NCBI GenBank assembly: GCA_017506865.1
Contig: JAFCMP010000185.1
Coordinates: 35,866 to 99,865, forward strand
Source: Tribonema minus
Lineage: Eukaryota; Sar; Xanthophyceae; Tribonematales; Tribonemataceae
Direction of reading: 5' to 3'
Length of the DNA stretch: 64,000 bases
The position numbers were made by a program, and so were the translations under genes. Shown here one piece after another: positions 1 to 10,485 of this stretch. The notes below the pieces were generated by a model, which did not search any database, was not told the DNA's origin, and worked only from the letters and a program-made list of their open reading frames with translations. Positions within the stretch are counted from its first letter, which is position 1. Each line of letters starts with the position of its first letter.

Positions 1-3000
1 GCAACACCCCCCCATACCCGTTGCTGTGGTGCAGCATACATCCTGCAAGCACCAGACCTTGTACCCACACCTTTGTGCATCAATGCAGCATAACACGTAC
101 CACAAGCGCAGAAAGACAGGCCCACACCGACAGTCACACATTACTATTTCGAAGTACATCACATGCACCCCAAGCACAAACCATATACATGCACCCATAC
201 ATACATACCTTGGTCGCGTCCAGCACGTTGTTGGAGAACTTTGTGCTCAGCTCCGCCAGCTCCAGCTGGATAGCATTGAACTTCTCCTTTGCCTCGCCCT
301 GAAGCCCCACGCCGCTCAGCTCCATCTAGGGTTAGGGTCAGGGTAAGGGTGAGAGTTAGGGTTAGGATTGCGGCTATGGGGCGGCCGTCAGCATCAATCG
401 CATCATCTAGGCTAAAGGTTCATTTTAGGATAATGACATCTGTCAGCATATAGAGCTCTGGGGTTGTAGTTGGGGTTAAGGCTTGGCATTGAACTTCTCC
501 TTGGCCTCGCCCTGCAGTCCCACGCCACTCAGCTCCATCTGGGGCAGAGTTAGGGTTGCATAGGGGGTTAGAGATAGGGTTCGGTTGGTTAGGGTGCAAG
601 TGGGGGCAGCCGTCAGCATCGAATGCATCATCTAGGCTTGCGGCTTACTTTGGGATGATAAATTCTGACAGCATGCAGCTTTAGGGTCAGGCTAAGGGCA
701 GCTATCAGCCTGGAGCGCAGCTGACCTGCATCTAGGGTTGAGATCAGGGTTGAAGCATCCTGTACGAATAGGTTTAGGGTTGAAGCATCTGTCACTGGTG
801 TCCATCATCATCAAAGTAGACTTTCACGTCACGGAAACATTCAGCCTTGCACATGGGGTGAGCCCTAGCCGTAACCCTCACCCTTACGCAATGTGCTACC
901 ATCTGCATCTGTTCAACAGTTCATGAATATGTACCCTCCAAACCTGACCCGACCTCAACTTGAGTTTCCAAAGCGCCCCAACCTGCCCCCCCCCCCCCCC
1001 CCCCCCCAGCTGCGCACCTGCTTGACGGCGCCGTCGATGATGCGCCACTGCGCACGCTCCACTGGTCTCATCTTGTCGAGTCCCCCTAACACTGGTCTCA
1101 TCTTGTTGAGGCCCCCTAACAATACATCCATCTCCAACTTCAACAGAACAGTACAGCCCCTCCCCCCCCCCCCCCCCCCTTATACCAACACTGCCTACCT
1201 GCTTGACGGTGCCATCGATGATGCGGCACTGCGCCTCCGTGAGGTCCTTGCGGCCGACAGGCTTCTGCCATGTACTCTGCGGCACTGTGCATGTGTTGAA
1301 GTTGACTCTTGAAGTTGACTCTTGAGAGCAACACACGGACAACCCCTCCCCCCCCCCCCCCCTCCTGCGGCAAAACTGCTTACCTGCTTGACGGCGCCGT
1401 CGATGATGCGGCACTGCGCCTCCGTCAGGTCCTTGCGGCCGACAGGCTTCTGCAGGAACTTGAGCGCCGCGTACACGGCCGCGCTCTGCCCCACCGCCTG
1501 GAACGCCTGCACGACCGCCGGCTGCATCGCTTGGTACGCCTCGCGCAGCGCGTCGCTGTTCTTCACACTGCGGAATGACCGCACGAGTGGAGCGGCATGT
1601 GTGGCACGTAAGCGGTGCGAAACGGTGAAGACTGTGTGTGCAGCATTGCTCAACACCTGCACGACCGCCAGCTGCATCGCTTGGTACGCCTCGCGCAGCG
1701 CGTCGCTGTTCTTGACACTGCGGCGCATGCGCGCGCGCGGGAGTGGGGCGGCGTGCGTGGTGCGTAAGCCGTGCGTAAAGTGAGGAAGGGCACCAGTGTG
1801 CAGCATTGCTCAACGCCTGCACATGACTGTGAGCTGCACTGCTTGCTGTGGCGTGCGCGCGCGGTGCGCAGTAAGCGTGGCAGTTTGAACAGCGGTGCGG
1901 AAAGTGAAGGGGGGCAGCGCTGTGCAGCACTGTGCTGCGTATTGCTCAACGCCTGCGCAGCACGTCGCCGTGCTCTGCGCTGCGGCGGGGGCGCGGCACG
2001 CGCGTTGCATTGCACATGTGGCATATCAGCAGTGCAGACGATGATGACATGCAGCAGATTGTGCTGTTGCACTCGATGCTTGCGTCAAGCAAGCAGTTGA
2101 AGAGATGAACTTCCCATTGCTGTGCTCTATGTGGATGAGACACGAAGCGCGGTGCTCTCCCCTCCAGGCATGTTTGCAAGTGCACAAGACACGACGTACA
2201 GCGGTGCTGATGTGTTGAGGTGCATGGCAGCGCTCATATTTGAGGTGCGCCCCATCACCCCCTTGCAAATGCATACCTTGAGAAATGAGCGATTTCTAAA
2301 GTATTCACATATACTTGCATACTGTGCGCGAGCGCCAACCCATTGTGGTGCCCCACCGCCCCAAGCGTACGTATATCATGCTTATTTCAAATGCTGAACA
2401 CATGAATATACAGATGTACTGCGCGCAGCAGCGCTCACCCATTGACGTGCTGCAACACCCCCCATGCGCATGTATATTATGCTTCGATATAGAAGTATAC
2501 TACTGCAATATATATATACATGCATGCAGCGTGCGGCAGCGCTCACCCGTTGAGGTGCACCACCACCCACCACAGCCATGTATATCCTGATCCTCTGAAC
2601 TCCTACCTATACACAATACATGCGTACTGCGTGCGGCAGCACTCACCCCCACACGCACGTATACCATGCTTTCCTGCAGCACTACATATACACATATACA
2701 TCATACTGTTTACAGCAGCGCTCACCCGTTGAGGTGCCCCACGACCCCCACACGCAGTTACATCATGAGTCTCTGAAGTAGTTCACGCAATACATACATA
2801 CTGTGCGCTGAAATATCATGTACACAGACATACTGTACAGAGCTGCGCTCACCCGTTGAGGTCCCCACATGTACATACATCAAGATGCTTACATATGCTA
2901 CTTCCTACATACAAACTGTACGTTGCAGCGCTCACCCGTTGAGTTCTTGTGTATACTACGATCATACATATACATACATACTGTGCTCACCGATTGAGGT

Positions 3001-4872
3001 GCTCCACCACCCCCCACGCGCATGTATATCATGCTTCTTATATTGCTAGTTTGTATACATGTGTAAATGCACACTGTTCGCAGCAGCGCTCACCGTTGAA
3101 GTGCCCCACCACCCCCCACGTGTACGTAAATCATCCTTCTTTGAAGAATACTTCTGTACACATATGTACTTCTACATACATGCTGTTCGCAGCAGTGCTC
3201 ACCCGTTAAGGTGCCCCACCACCCCCCACGCGTACTCCAGCGGCGCCCTGATCTGCTCCATCCTGTCAATCACCATGCTGTAGTCGTACTTCATGCGCTT
3301 CTTGCCCCACGCCTCGCCCGCCTCGGGGTTCTCCAGCGTCGCCTGCCAACACCAAAGTGTAGCCGGCAGTGTTTAGACACAAGGTGAGGGCGTGCATACA
3401 TTCAGACATGCAGAGATGAAGGATAACAGTACCATGATGTATGTGTATGTATGCGTGTATGCGCATTGTGCGCTTCTTCCCCCGCGCCTCGCCGGCATTG
3501 GGCTTCTCCAGCGTTGCCTGCCGACAGCCAACATGACATGTGGCAGGCAGTGTATATGCAGACACAAGGTGAGGGCGCGCATGCACTAAAAAATGCATAC
3601 TTCTGAATAACATTAACATGTGATAGGTATGTACTTCATGCGCTTCTTCCCCCACGCCTCGCCCGTCTCAGGGTTCTCCAGCGTCGCCTACCGATCGCCA
3701 ACATGCAGGCATTGATTGTAGAGACGTATGACAACGTGAGGGCGTGCATACATTGAAAAATGCAGAGGTAACATTGACAATAGGCTATAACCAGAACGTT
3801 CCACACACATGATAACCATATGAGAGAGGTAAGGGGTTGATGGCGCGCATGCATTGGGGTTGGTGTTTGGGTTAGGATGCAGATACTCCGCCCCCCTCGC
3901 CGCAGCCCCATTCTCCCCTTTACGCTGGCGCTCTGCTGAGTTACAGACGCCACCGTGTTGAGACGTGCCACACAACAGGCGTCTGGTCCCCGTGCCACCC
4001 CACAAGCGAAGTGCGAACGTACGATGCCAGAACACAATCGGCGACGTCTTAGCTTTCTCGGCTGCACCGACCCCTTTCCCACCAAACAGGTGCAGCGGCC
4101 ATAATAATCAACAGCTGAAGACACAGTTGAAGACCGTCCTCAAAGATGCATCATGTTAGCTGCCTGGTAGTAACAAAATCGTGTTGGAGGTAGCTGCTGC
4201 CAACATGGCGTGCCCGCAGCAAACGCACACAGGGTGATCTCTCCGCCAAATACACGTGTCCTCAAAAGCGACTGTACAGCGACAACTTGCTGCAGGAAAG
4301 ACTAACAATGCGATCGCAGTAGAAGTCTGGACATGCACGTGCTGCGATGTTGATTTCAACTGCTTCTGCAGACCTCAAGGGCATCCTGTGCGGTGAAAGA
4401 AGAATAAAGGACACTTCATCACGCGCACCTCTAGCTCCTCAAACTCCTTCCGCATGCGGGCCACCAGATGTTCGATGGCGGGCACCACGCTCTCGGGGCC
4501 GATGCTCTCAAACTTTGGCAGGCCGCTCTGCTGCAGCAGGGGATTGTTGCTCACGACGGCGGGGTCCGACGCATCGCCTGACGCGGCAGCCGGAGCGGCA
4601 GCAGGTGCCTCTGCACTAGCAGCGGACACGCCAGCTGCTGCGCTCATGCACATCCCCCCCGCGACGGCATGCTTAGTGGAGAGAGGGCGGTTCGTCCATC
4701 CGAAGGCCAAGCTACGAGTCGTCGCAGCGCAGCGAGGCAAATGCTGCGCTGGCTGACGACGCAGCAGTGCCTGCACAAAGGCGGGGCGGGCTCTGGAGCC
4801 AGCGGAACGAAGAGCGACGCCCTGTCTTGCAGCCAGCAGGGCGATCATGAGAAGCAGGGATCGGGACGTCAT
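1..4872 (-). CDS. M3-family oligopeptidase (oligopeptidase A / thimet oligopeptidase-like), N-terminal part
   Basis: Zinc metallopeptidase of the M3 family, which cleaves short peptides such as leftover targeting peptides in organelles. Four minus-strand exons fit in phase: 4429-4872, 3203-3342, 1384-1567 and 209-325, about 295 codons in all. The first exon has a hydrophobic signal-like start (LLLMIALLA), then an Arg/Ala-rich stretch and the family start [18 protein letters not shown]. Later exons give [20 protein letters not shown], then [19 protein letters not shown], then [17 protein letters not shown] and [14 protein letters not shown], all strongly typical of oligopeptidase A. The HEXXH zinc site lies off the left edge, so the gene is cut by the window and not shown to be broken. 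The leader suggests plastid or other organelle import (inference). Donors and acceptors are all GT-AG. Confidence 0.9.
483..545 (-). repeat. Echo of the acceptor edge of peptidase exon 4
   Basis: A decayed copy of the first ~60 bases of exon 209-325, with its acceptor-like end, lies upstream of that exon on the coding strand. It still reads [17 protein letters not shown]. It is surrounded by degenerate TTAGGG-like sequence. Confidence 0.8.
1016..1290 (-). repeat. Echoes of the donor edge of peptidase exon 3
   Basis: Two copies of the 3-prime edge of exon 1384-1567 with its donor lie downstream in the coding sense, at about 1196-1275 and 1016-1055. Both still read close to RIIDGAVKQ followed by a GT donor. 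Each is followed by a run of G on the coding strand (C on the plus strand). Confidence 0.85.
1645..1990 (-). repeat. Echoes of the acceptor edge of peptidase exon 3
   Basis: Copies of the 5-prime edge of exon 1384-1567 with its acceptor lie upstream in the coding sense. The copy at about 1645-1722 is very close to the exon ([13 protein letters not shown]). Those at about 1810-1850 and 1950-1990 are much more decayed. Confidence 0.8.
2327..3124 (-). repeat. Array of about nine donor-edge echoes of peptidase exon 2
   Basis: The 3-prime edge of exon 3203-3342 (coding GVVGHLNG plus its gtgagc donor) recurs at about 3086-3124, 2985-3022, 2928-2945, 2843-2866, 2712-2757, 2636-2662, 2532-2572, 2432-2466 and 2327-2370. 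Copies are spaced roughly 60-110 bp apart and separated by AT-rich intron sequence with ATACATAC runs. This is the longest echo array in the window. Confidence 0.85.
3466..3695 (-). repeat. Two acceptor-edge echoes of peptidase exon 2
   Basis: The 5-prime edge of exon 3203-3342 recurs upstream in the coding sense at about 3466-3522 and 3640-3695. The first still reads [16 protein letters not shown] against the exon's [16 protein letters not shown]. Confidence 0.85.
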
Positions 4873-5069
4873 GTGGCGCTCCCAAACAGATGTGTGTCGG
4901 TCAGAGAACTTCAGTCAGGACTTCAAGTTCACGTTGAAGATCGTGAAGATCTGATCTGAGAGTGAGCACCTGGTCTGCTCGCGGCAGCTGCTTCTGCAAC
5001 CCGGTGCAAGCACCTGCTCCTGCACACAGCGCAGCTCTGTGAGGAAGGCGATCTGCTACAGCAGCAGCA
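4873..5069. promoter_or_regulatory. Short divergent intergenic region, probable shared promoter
   Basis: Only 197 bp separate the start codons of the minus-strand peptidase and the plus-strand isomerase. Both proteins have organelle-type leaders, so co-regulation from a bidirectional promoter is plausible. No TATA box or other named motif is clear. The segment contains two copies of the CTTCAA / TTGAAG motif that is common in introns here. Confidence 0.4.
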
Positions 5070-6533
5070 ATGCGGTTGCTGTGGACATTCGTGCTGTGGT
5101 CCCAGTCCTGCTGTTGCTGTGCTGCCTTGAAACATGCCAGCAGCATACCTGCGGCTACAGCTGCGGCAGCAAGGTCCCAACAATCCTCGCAGCCAGCGGG
5201 CGTGCCGATATCAAGGCAGACGCTCGTGAGCGCTGCTGTGCAGGCAGCAGCAGCGGGAACCGCGATGGTGGCGTGCCTCTCCAAGGCAGCCCCTGCTGCC
5301 GCTGCTGTCACGGCTGCTGGAAAAGCGCCAACGGCCACAGCTGCAGCATACATGGACGTGCGGATGATGGAGCCGCTGACGGAAGCAAATGGGTACAGCA
5401 GCGCGTCCGCTCCGACAGGAAAACTGGTGTTGGAGTTGTTCGGAACGGAGGCGCCTAAGACCGTGGAGGCCTTTCTGTCTTACATTACGCCAGAGCCCGT
5501 CAAGCTGCAGCAGGACGGCGATGAGGTACGCGTGCCGCTGCGGGATGTAGTCAGCGTTGTATGCAATCAGCAGTCAGATTTGCTGGGTTCAAAGTATCGC
5601 TTAGGCTGCGGCAACATGCTCTGACGTTGTTGATCTGGCCCAGTATGCATGGCCGGCATCCTTTGAGCATAGTTTTGAATCAAAAGACGCTACGCGCGCA
5701 CCAGTCAAGTCAGCCTCTGTCATGCTATGTTCTCAATCAGCAAATTCCATCTACAACACCAAGGCAGCAACACCAAGCTCCTTCGATTCAATTGGCATCA
5801 TGATGTGATGCACAGTGCCATGCATTCTTTCTCTGATGTGGTGCGCCGACGCTGCTGCTGTTGTAGCTGCCACTGCAAACCACATTGCATTGACTCTGTG
5901 TGCACTGCTGGGTATTGCCAAATTTCTTCTCGCGATCACTCAGTGTGGCACAAGCGCGCGTCGACCAGCGACTGCGGCAGCCGCAGCCGGCATACACGGC
6001 CATTACATGTAACTTCCGTTGAAGTTGCTGGCAGGCACGCCCGTTCCACGACATGAAACTGTCGCTTCACTCCTTCAACTGCAGCCATATCAGAATTGCG
6101 CCGCGTCATCTTGCAATCTCTCGCAATCTTCAACACTGTATCGTTCGGCCCTGCCTATTGCAGGCCGGTGAGGCAGAGTCGGGCCCGTCGTACGCCAGCT
6201 CCCTCTTCAAGCGGCACGACCAACTCTCACAAACTTCAACATTGCATCATTTTCGCCCCGCTCACATTGCAGACGGGTGAGGCGGAGTCGGGCCCGTTGT
6301 ATGCAAGCTCTCTCTTCACGCATCTCTCACAAACTTCAACACTATACTGTTCGGCTCTGCCCGTTGCAGGTGGGTGAGGCGGAGTCGGCCCAATCGTACG
6401 TGAGCTCCCTCTTCACGCGGCGCGACCAACACTCCACAACTTCAACATTGTATCATTTTGCCCCGCTTTGCAGGCCGGTGAGGCGGAGTCGGGCCCATCG
6501 CATGCAAGCGCCCTCTTCACGCGGCACGACCAC

Positions 6534-6570
<37 letters not shown>

Positions 6571-9484
6571 AAACTTTCACAAACTTGAACAGGGTATCAT
6601 TTTGCCGCGCGCATTGCAGGCCGGTGAGGCGGACTCGGGCCCATCATATGCGAGCTCTCTCTTCACGCGGCTGGTGCCGGGGCGGCAGCTTGATGGGGGC
6701 AGGATCTCAGGGCTCAACCAGATCTCGCTGGCGGGGTCCTCGCAGCTGCAGGTGAGCCGCGGCAGCAGTGCTCAGCGAAGCTCGCTTGCTGGCAGCAGTG
6801 GCCAGATATAGCTCGCTGGCAGCAGTGACCGGAGGTACCGCATACACGTGCGCGTCACGCTGGCAGCAACGACCAATGACAGCAGGTGCTGCGTCCATTT
6901 GTCTTGCTGATTCTTGCTGGGAGCGCGAAGCAGCCTGGATGATCCAGCAAGCGCCGCACTTCCTCAATTAGGTACACTCAGTATTTACTCGATGTATTCA
7001 ATGGCATACACTCGTATTAACCCGCCCGCACTCAGTTCTACAGGCGCATCTTACTGGCGATGCCAAGCTTTGAGAGCAATAATGTGCTGCAACACTCAAG
7101 TACTTCGAAATTATGCTTCCTCTAGATTACACTTCTTCTAGAAATTATACTTCTACTGATTTTGAAAGTGATGTATGCTGCAAGTACATACATTTGCAAA
7201 ATCCGCTCCACTCTCAGTACTACGGGCGCATGTGCACGGCGATGCCGAGCTTTGAGAGCAACAATGTGCTACACTACTTTGAAGTAATCATACTGCTGTT
7301 TGAACTTGATGTACGCACGTACGTTGTATATACTTTCACCCCCCCCCACCTTCCGCTGCTCCCAGTACTTTGGGCGCATCTTCCCGGCGACGCCGAGCTT
7401 CGAGAGCAACGCGCTGCGGCACGACTGCCGCGGCCTGCTCACCAAGAGCAAACTTGAAGCTGGCCCAGAGTTCACCATCACGCTGGGGCCGTGCCCAGAG
7501 TTGGACGCTAGCAACGTGGTATTTGGGCGCGTGGTCGAGGGGGAGGAGACGCTGCGGGCGCTGGAGCAGGTGCCGCTGTACTCCAGGTGCGTCGCCTCTG
7601 CATGAACTTCAATTTGAAGTTGTACATTCTGAGTCTGATGCCATGATGTTGGGGGAGTGTGTACTGTCGCTGGCAGTCCAGCTTTGGCTGTGTCGGGAGC
7701 TAGACGCGAGCAACGTGGTGTTCGGGCGCGTGGTTGAGGGAGAGGAGACCCTGCGGGCGCTGGAGCAGGTGCCCCAGTACTTCAGGTGCGTCAAACACCT
7801 CTGCAGTAAATGTCTATCTTGAAGGTAAGGTGTGCAGTGGTTGGTGCGCACTGATCACGAGCGACGTGGTATTTTGGCGCGTGGCGGAGGGGGAAGAGAT
7901 GCTGCGGGCACTGGAGCAGGTGCCGCTGTACTCCACGTGTGTCACCTCTGCAGTATGAAGTGCAACTGGTAGTCAAGATGTTGGGGGAGCGTGTCATCAC
8001 AGCTGTCAGTAGTTGGTTGTGTCCGGGGCTGGACGCGAGCAACGTGGTATTTGTGCGCAGGGCGGAGGGGGTGGAGACGATGCGGGCGCTGGAGCAGGTG
8101 CCGCTGTACTCCAGGTGCGTCGGCTCTGCAGTATGAACTTCAACTTATGTGCACAAATCATGAGCAACATGGTGTGGTGGAGGGGAGGGGAGGCTGCGGG
8201 CGCTGGAGCAGGTGCCTCTGTACTCCAGGTGCGTCACCTCTGCAGTATGAACTTCAAGTTAAAGACAAGATGTGCAGCTGACATCACGTTGGGATCTTGA
8301 CGCAAGCAATGTAGTGCTCGGGCATACGGCGGAGATGGAGACACTGTAGGTGCTGGAACACGTGCGTTGCCTGCGTGTGCTCTTGAAGTTGAAGTGCGTG
8401 CATGGCTTACCACATTGTGGTAAGCAACCACACGCACCACACCACCACCACCACCACCAGCAAACACTTCGGTTGTGTTGAGTGTTGATGCCAATCTGAG
8501 CACCTGGGTCGCATGATGATTATTGGCATGACTTTGTTGTTGTTGGTCCTATTGTTGCATGCAGTTACTTCCAGGTACATAGCTCTGCTGCAGCTGTCAT
8601 GGCAACAGTGACAAGAATGCATTCAATCGCCACACTATTAAGTCCTGCTGAAGACAGTGACATGAGACTGCACAACATGGCAGTACAGACCACAAAGACA
8701 GGACACTGAATCATATGACAATATGCAGCATAGCCTGGCGCATTTGTGTTCATTCGCCATGCACTGCGTTCAATGCGCAGTCACCACGCTGTCGAATTGC
8801 TGCGGCGGCAGGTAATTATAAGAATGATCACACGCCAGCAGCAGTATTACGCGCAGCACCGTGCTGATGGGCTCTGTCGTGTGCGGCACAGCGCATTGCA
8901 CCGTATTTCTGCAGGCACGCCAACTGTTCAAATCATGTGTAATGCAGGAACAGAACTCTGAGAGGCACGTTCTGTCTGCTGCACAGGGCCTGATGTAGCC
9001 TTGCACAAGGTGGGCGAGGACAGAAGCGACCAGACGTTGTGGGTCTGCAGTGAGAATGTTCTGACAGTATGATTGGTGAGAGTTCACACAACGTGTGATG
9101 CGCGGTGTGGCTGCAGCCATCAACAAAGGCCTCTCGACAATATAAACACTGTGTGGTACAGTTCATGACAATCTGTACAGAGCTGACTCTCGCTGACAAA
9201 GCCCGGCAGGATGCCTCCAGTATGGGATGCCCCCTTGCCGAGTCACCGCAACACACTCACCGCAACGGTACCAGCCTCTAATCCGATTCCGCTCCCGCCT
9301 CCGCCGCCGCCGCCTCAGCGGCAGCACGCAGGAGGAGGGGTCCGTGGCGGACAACTGGTACCGCGCGCAGCGCTCCGCGTCGCTGTTCGTCGGGCGCAAC
9401 GTCCTGCGCGACGAGCGCGCCGTGGACAGGACGGGAACGTTCCTGCGGCGCGTGGACGTCGTGCGCTGCGGCCGCCTCAAGTAG
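5070..9484 (+). CDS. Cyclophilin-type peptidyl-prolyl cis-trans isomerase, divergent, organelle-targeted
   Basis: Cyclophilin-fold protein; the family isomerises proline peptide bonds during folding. Four exons fit in phase: 5070-5525, 6620-6751, 7366-7586 and 9319-9484 (stop TAG), giving about 324 residues. Exon 1 codes for a hydrophobic Cys/Ala-rich signal, a Ser/Ala/Arg stretch and a second hydrophobic Ala-rich segment, then the domain start GKLVLELFGTEAPKTVEAF. Exon 3 carries the later core: EFTITLGPCPELDASNVVFG then RVVEGEETLRALEQVP. The usual FHRV and QGGD motifs of active cyclophilins are not seen, so activity is uncertain. The double hydrophobic leader resembles thylakoid-lumen targeting through a complex plastid (inference). 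The C-terminal exon adds an Arg-rich tail of unknown role. Confidence 0.85.
6165..6530 (+). repeat. Four acceptor-edge echoes of isomerase exon 2
   Basis: Copies of the 5-prime edge of exon 6620-6751 with a preceding CAG acceptor lie at about 6165-6216, 6270-6322, 6365-6420 and 6473-6530, roughly 100 bp apart. They code close variants of GEAESGPSYASSLFTR. The intron stretch between them, with ACAAACTTCAACA near the acceptor, is copied as well. Confidence 0.9.
6534..6570 (-). repeat. Interstitial telomere-like array (CCCTAA)n
   Basis: About six near-perfect CCCTAA units lie inside the second intron array of the isomerase gene, between two exon-edge echoes. Confidence 0.9.
7030..7275 (+). repeat. 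Two acceptor-edge echoes of isomerase exon 3
   Basis: The 5-prime edge of exon 7366-7586 (GRIFPATPSFESNALRH) recurs at about 7030-7080 and 7215-7275. Both retain the tyrosine-Gly/Arg-Arg start and PSFESNNVL but are otherwise decayed. Confidence 0.85.
7696..8365 (+). repeat. Five donor-edge echoes of isomerase exon 3
   Basis: Copies of the 3-prime exon edge plus donor plus about 30 bp of intron begin near 7696, 7856, 8028, 8165 and 8288. The first still codes LDASNVVFGRVVEGEETLRA without interruption; the last is heavily decayed. The intron start after each donor (CTCTGCAGTATGAACTTCAA or close) is shared too, which shows that the duplicated unit spans the splice site. Confidence 0.9.
8366..9318 (+). 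other. Rest of isomerase intron 3
   Basis: About 950 bp of intron with no recognisable gene or element beyond a CAC triplet run near 8436-8460. It ends in a CCG/CCT-rich pyrimidine tract before the last acceptor. Confidence 0.6.
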
Positions 9485-10230
9485 CACGGCTTGGAGGAAA
9501 GTTTGAAGGAGAGCGATGGCTGCAAGCAAGCGCGCTGTGTGCACTGCGCGCCGCGCGCATTGTTAGTGGCGCGGCGTGCGGCCGCGACGGTCGGTGTGCC
9601 CGGCGCGACAGCAGTGCTCCGCTGCCATGGAGTTGCCCGGTGATCAGGGCGAGGTTGGGTGCAGCCCGCAGGGGTGATGGAAGAAAACACAATACGCTTG
9701 TCCACGTTGCGGCAGTCACGGTTTGCTATAACTTTCACCCTCGGCATGCCGCCGCAAGGTCTATGGTGACGTGTGGCAGATACCTGCCTTCATTGAAGTT
9801 GGAATTTTGGGGCCCACCACACAAGTAGTAGACACACACTTCATCTTCATGGCCGTTCAACCACACATGTGCGCACACAACGTGTGATCACTTGACCCCA
9901 GGGGGCATGCACATAAAGTAAGTAGATCAGTATCCATACTATTCAATAAATAACTTACATATATTCTCCTTCAAGCCCTGGCAAGGGCGTGGTGCTGCTG
10001 CTGGTAGTTGTGACTGCAATGCTACCTGCACAAGTGCTGATGCCGACAATGGACAAGGGAGCTTTTCTTGTTGAACGTTCCACGTTCTCGGGGGAACCGA
10101 AAGTTCCCTGATTCCATGGACTGTTGTCGGCTGAAGCTCTCACACACACGTTCTCACACACACGCGCACAGGCAACACATTCCGACGACAACACAGTACT
10201 CCCAACTTTCGAATCAACCTTCACGACATC
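9485..10230. other. Intergenic, nothing identified
   Basis: No convincing coding sequence. A short CA-rich stretch lies at about 10138-10170, just before the next gene. Reading frames here are shadows of biased sequence. Confidence 0.6.
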
Positions 10231-10485
10231 ATGGGCTTCGGCATGATGCTTAGACGCATGATGGCAAGGCACAGGATGAAGCGTCGCCCCATGGGCGCCG
10301 GCATGGGCGGCGGCAGGGGCATGGCGGGCGGGCCTATGGGCGGCGGCGGCATGGGAGGTGGCGGCATGGGAGGCGGCGGCATGGGCGGCGGCCGCATGGG
10401 CGGCGGCATGGGCGGCATGGGCCGCAGGAGGATGGGCGGCGGTGGTGTTCGCACCAGGAGGCGCCGTCACTTCTTCGTCATCTAA
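10231..10485 (+). CDS. Small Gly/Met-rich basic protein, unknown function
   Basis: An 84-residue single-exon reading frame. The N-terminus MGFGMMLRRMMARHRMKR is basic and Met-rich. The middle is repeats of MGGG and GGGM with a few Arg, and the C-terminus is Arg-rich ending in HFFVI. The repeats are encoded by GGC/GGA plus ATG. No family is recognised; low-complexity composition means it could be a structural, RNA-binding or metal-binding peptide, or even non-coding repeat. It has the same plan as the His/Gly-rich protein at 43091-43318: an RRMM start, a low-complexity Gly core and an Arg plus aromatic end. Confidence 0.55.
   Translation: MGFGMMLRRMMARHRMKRRPMGAGMGGGRGMAGGPMGGGGMGGGGMGGGGMGGGRMGGGMGGMGRRRMGGGGVRTRRRRHFFVI

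Noticed and set aside
1-400. A chromosome end because of the TTAGGG-like words near 330-370
   Set aside because: The words are short and degenerate, occur throughout the window, and lie in an intron of a gene that continues to the left.
896-1930. 344-codon minus-strand frame
   Set aside because: It reads through exon 3 of the peptidase plus its echoes and intron G runs. The exon boundaries with splice sites explain it better.
2327-3124. Regularly spaced ~40 bp repeats with unlike spacers, resembling a CRISPR array
   Set aside because: The repeats are copies of the donor edge of a known exon, vary in sequence and spacing, and the genome is an intron-rich eukaryote.
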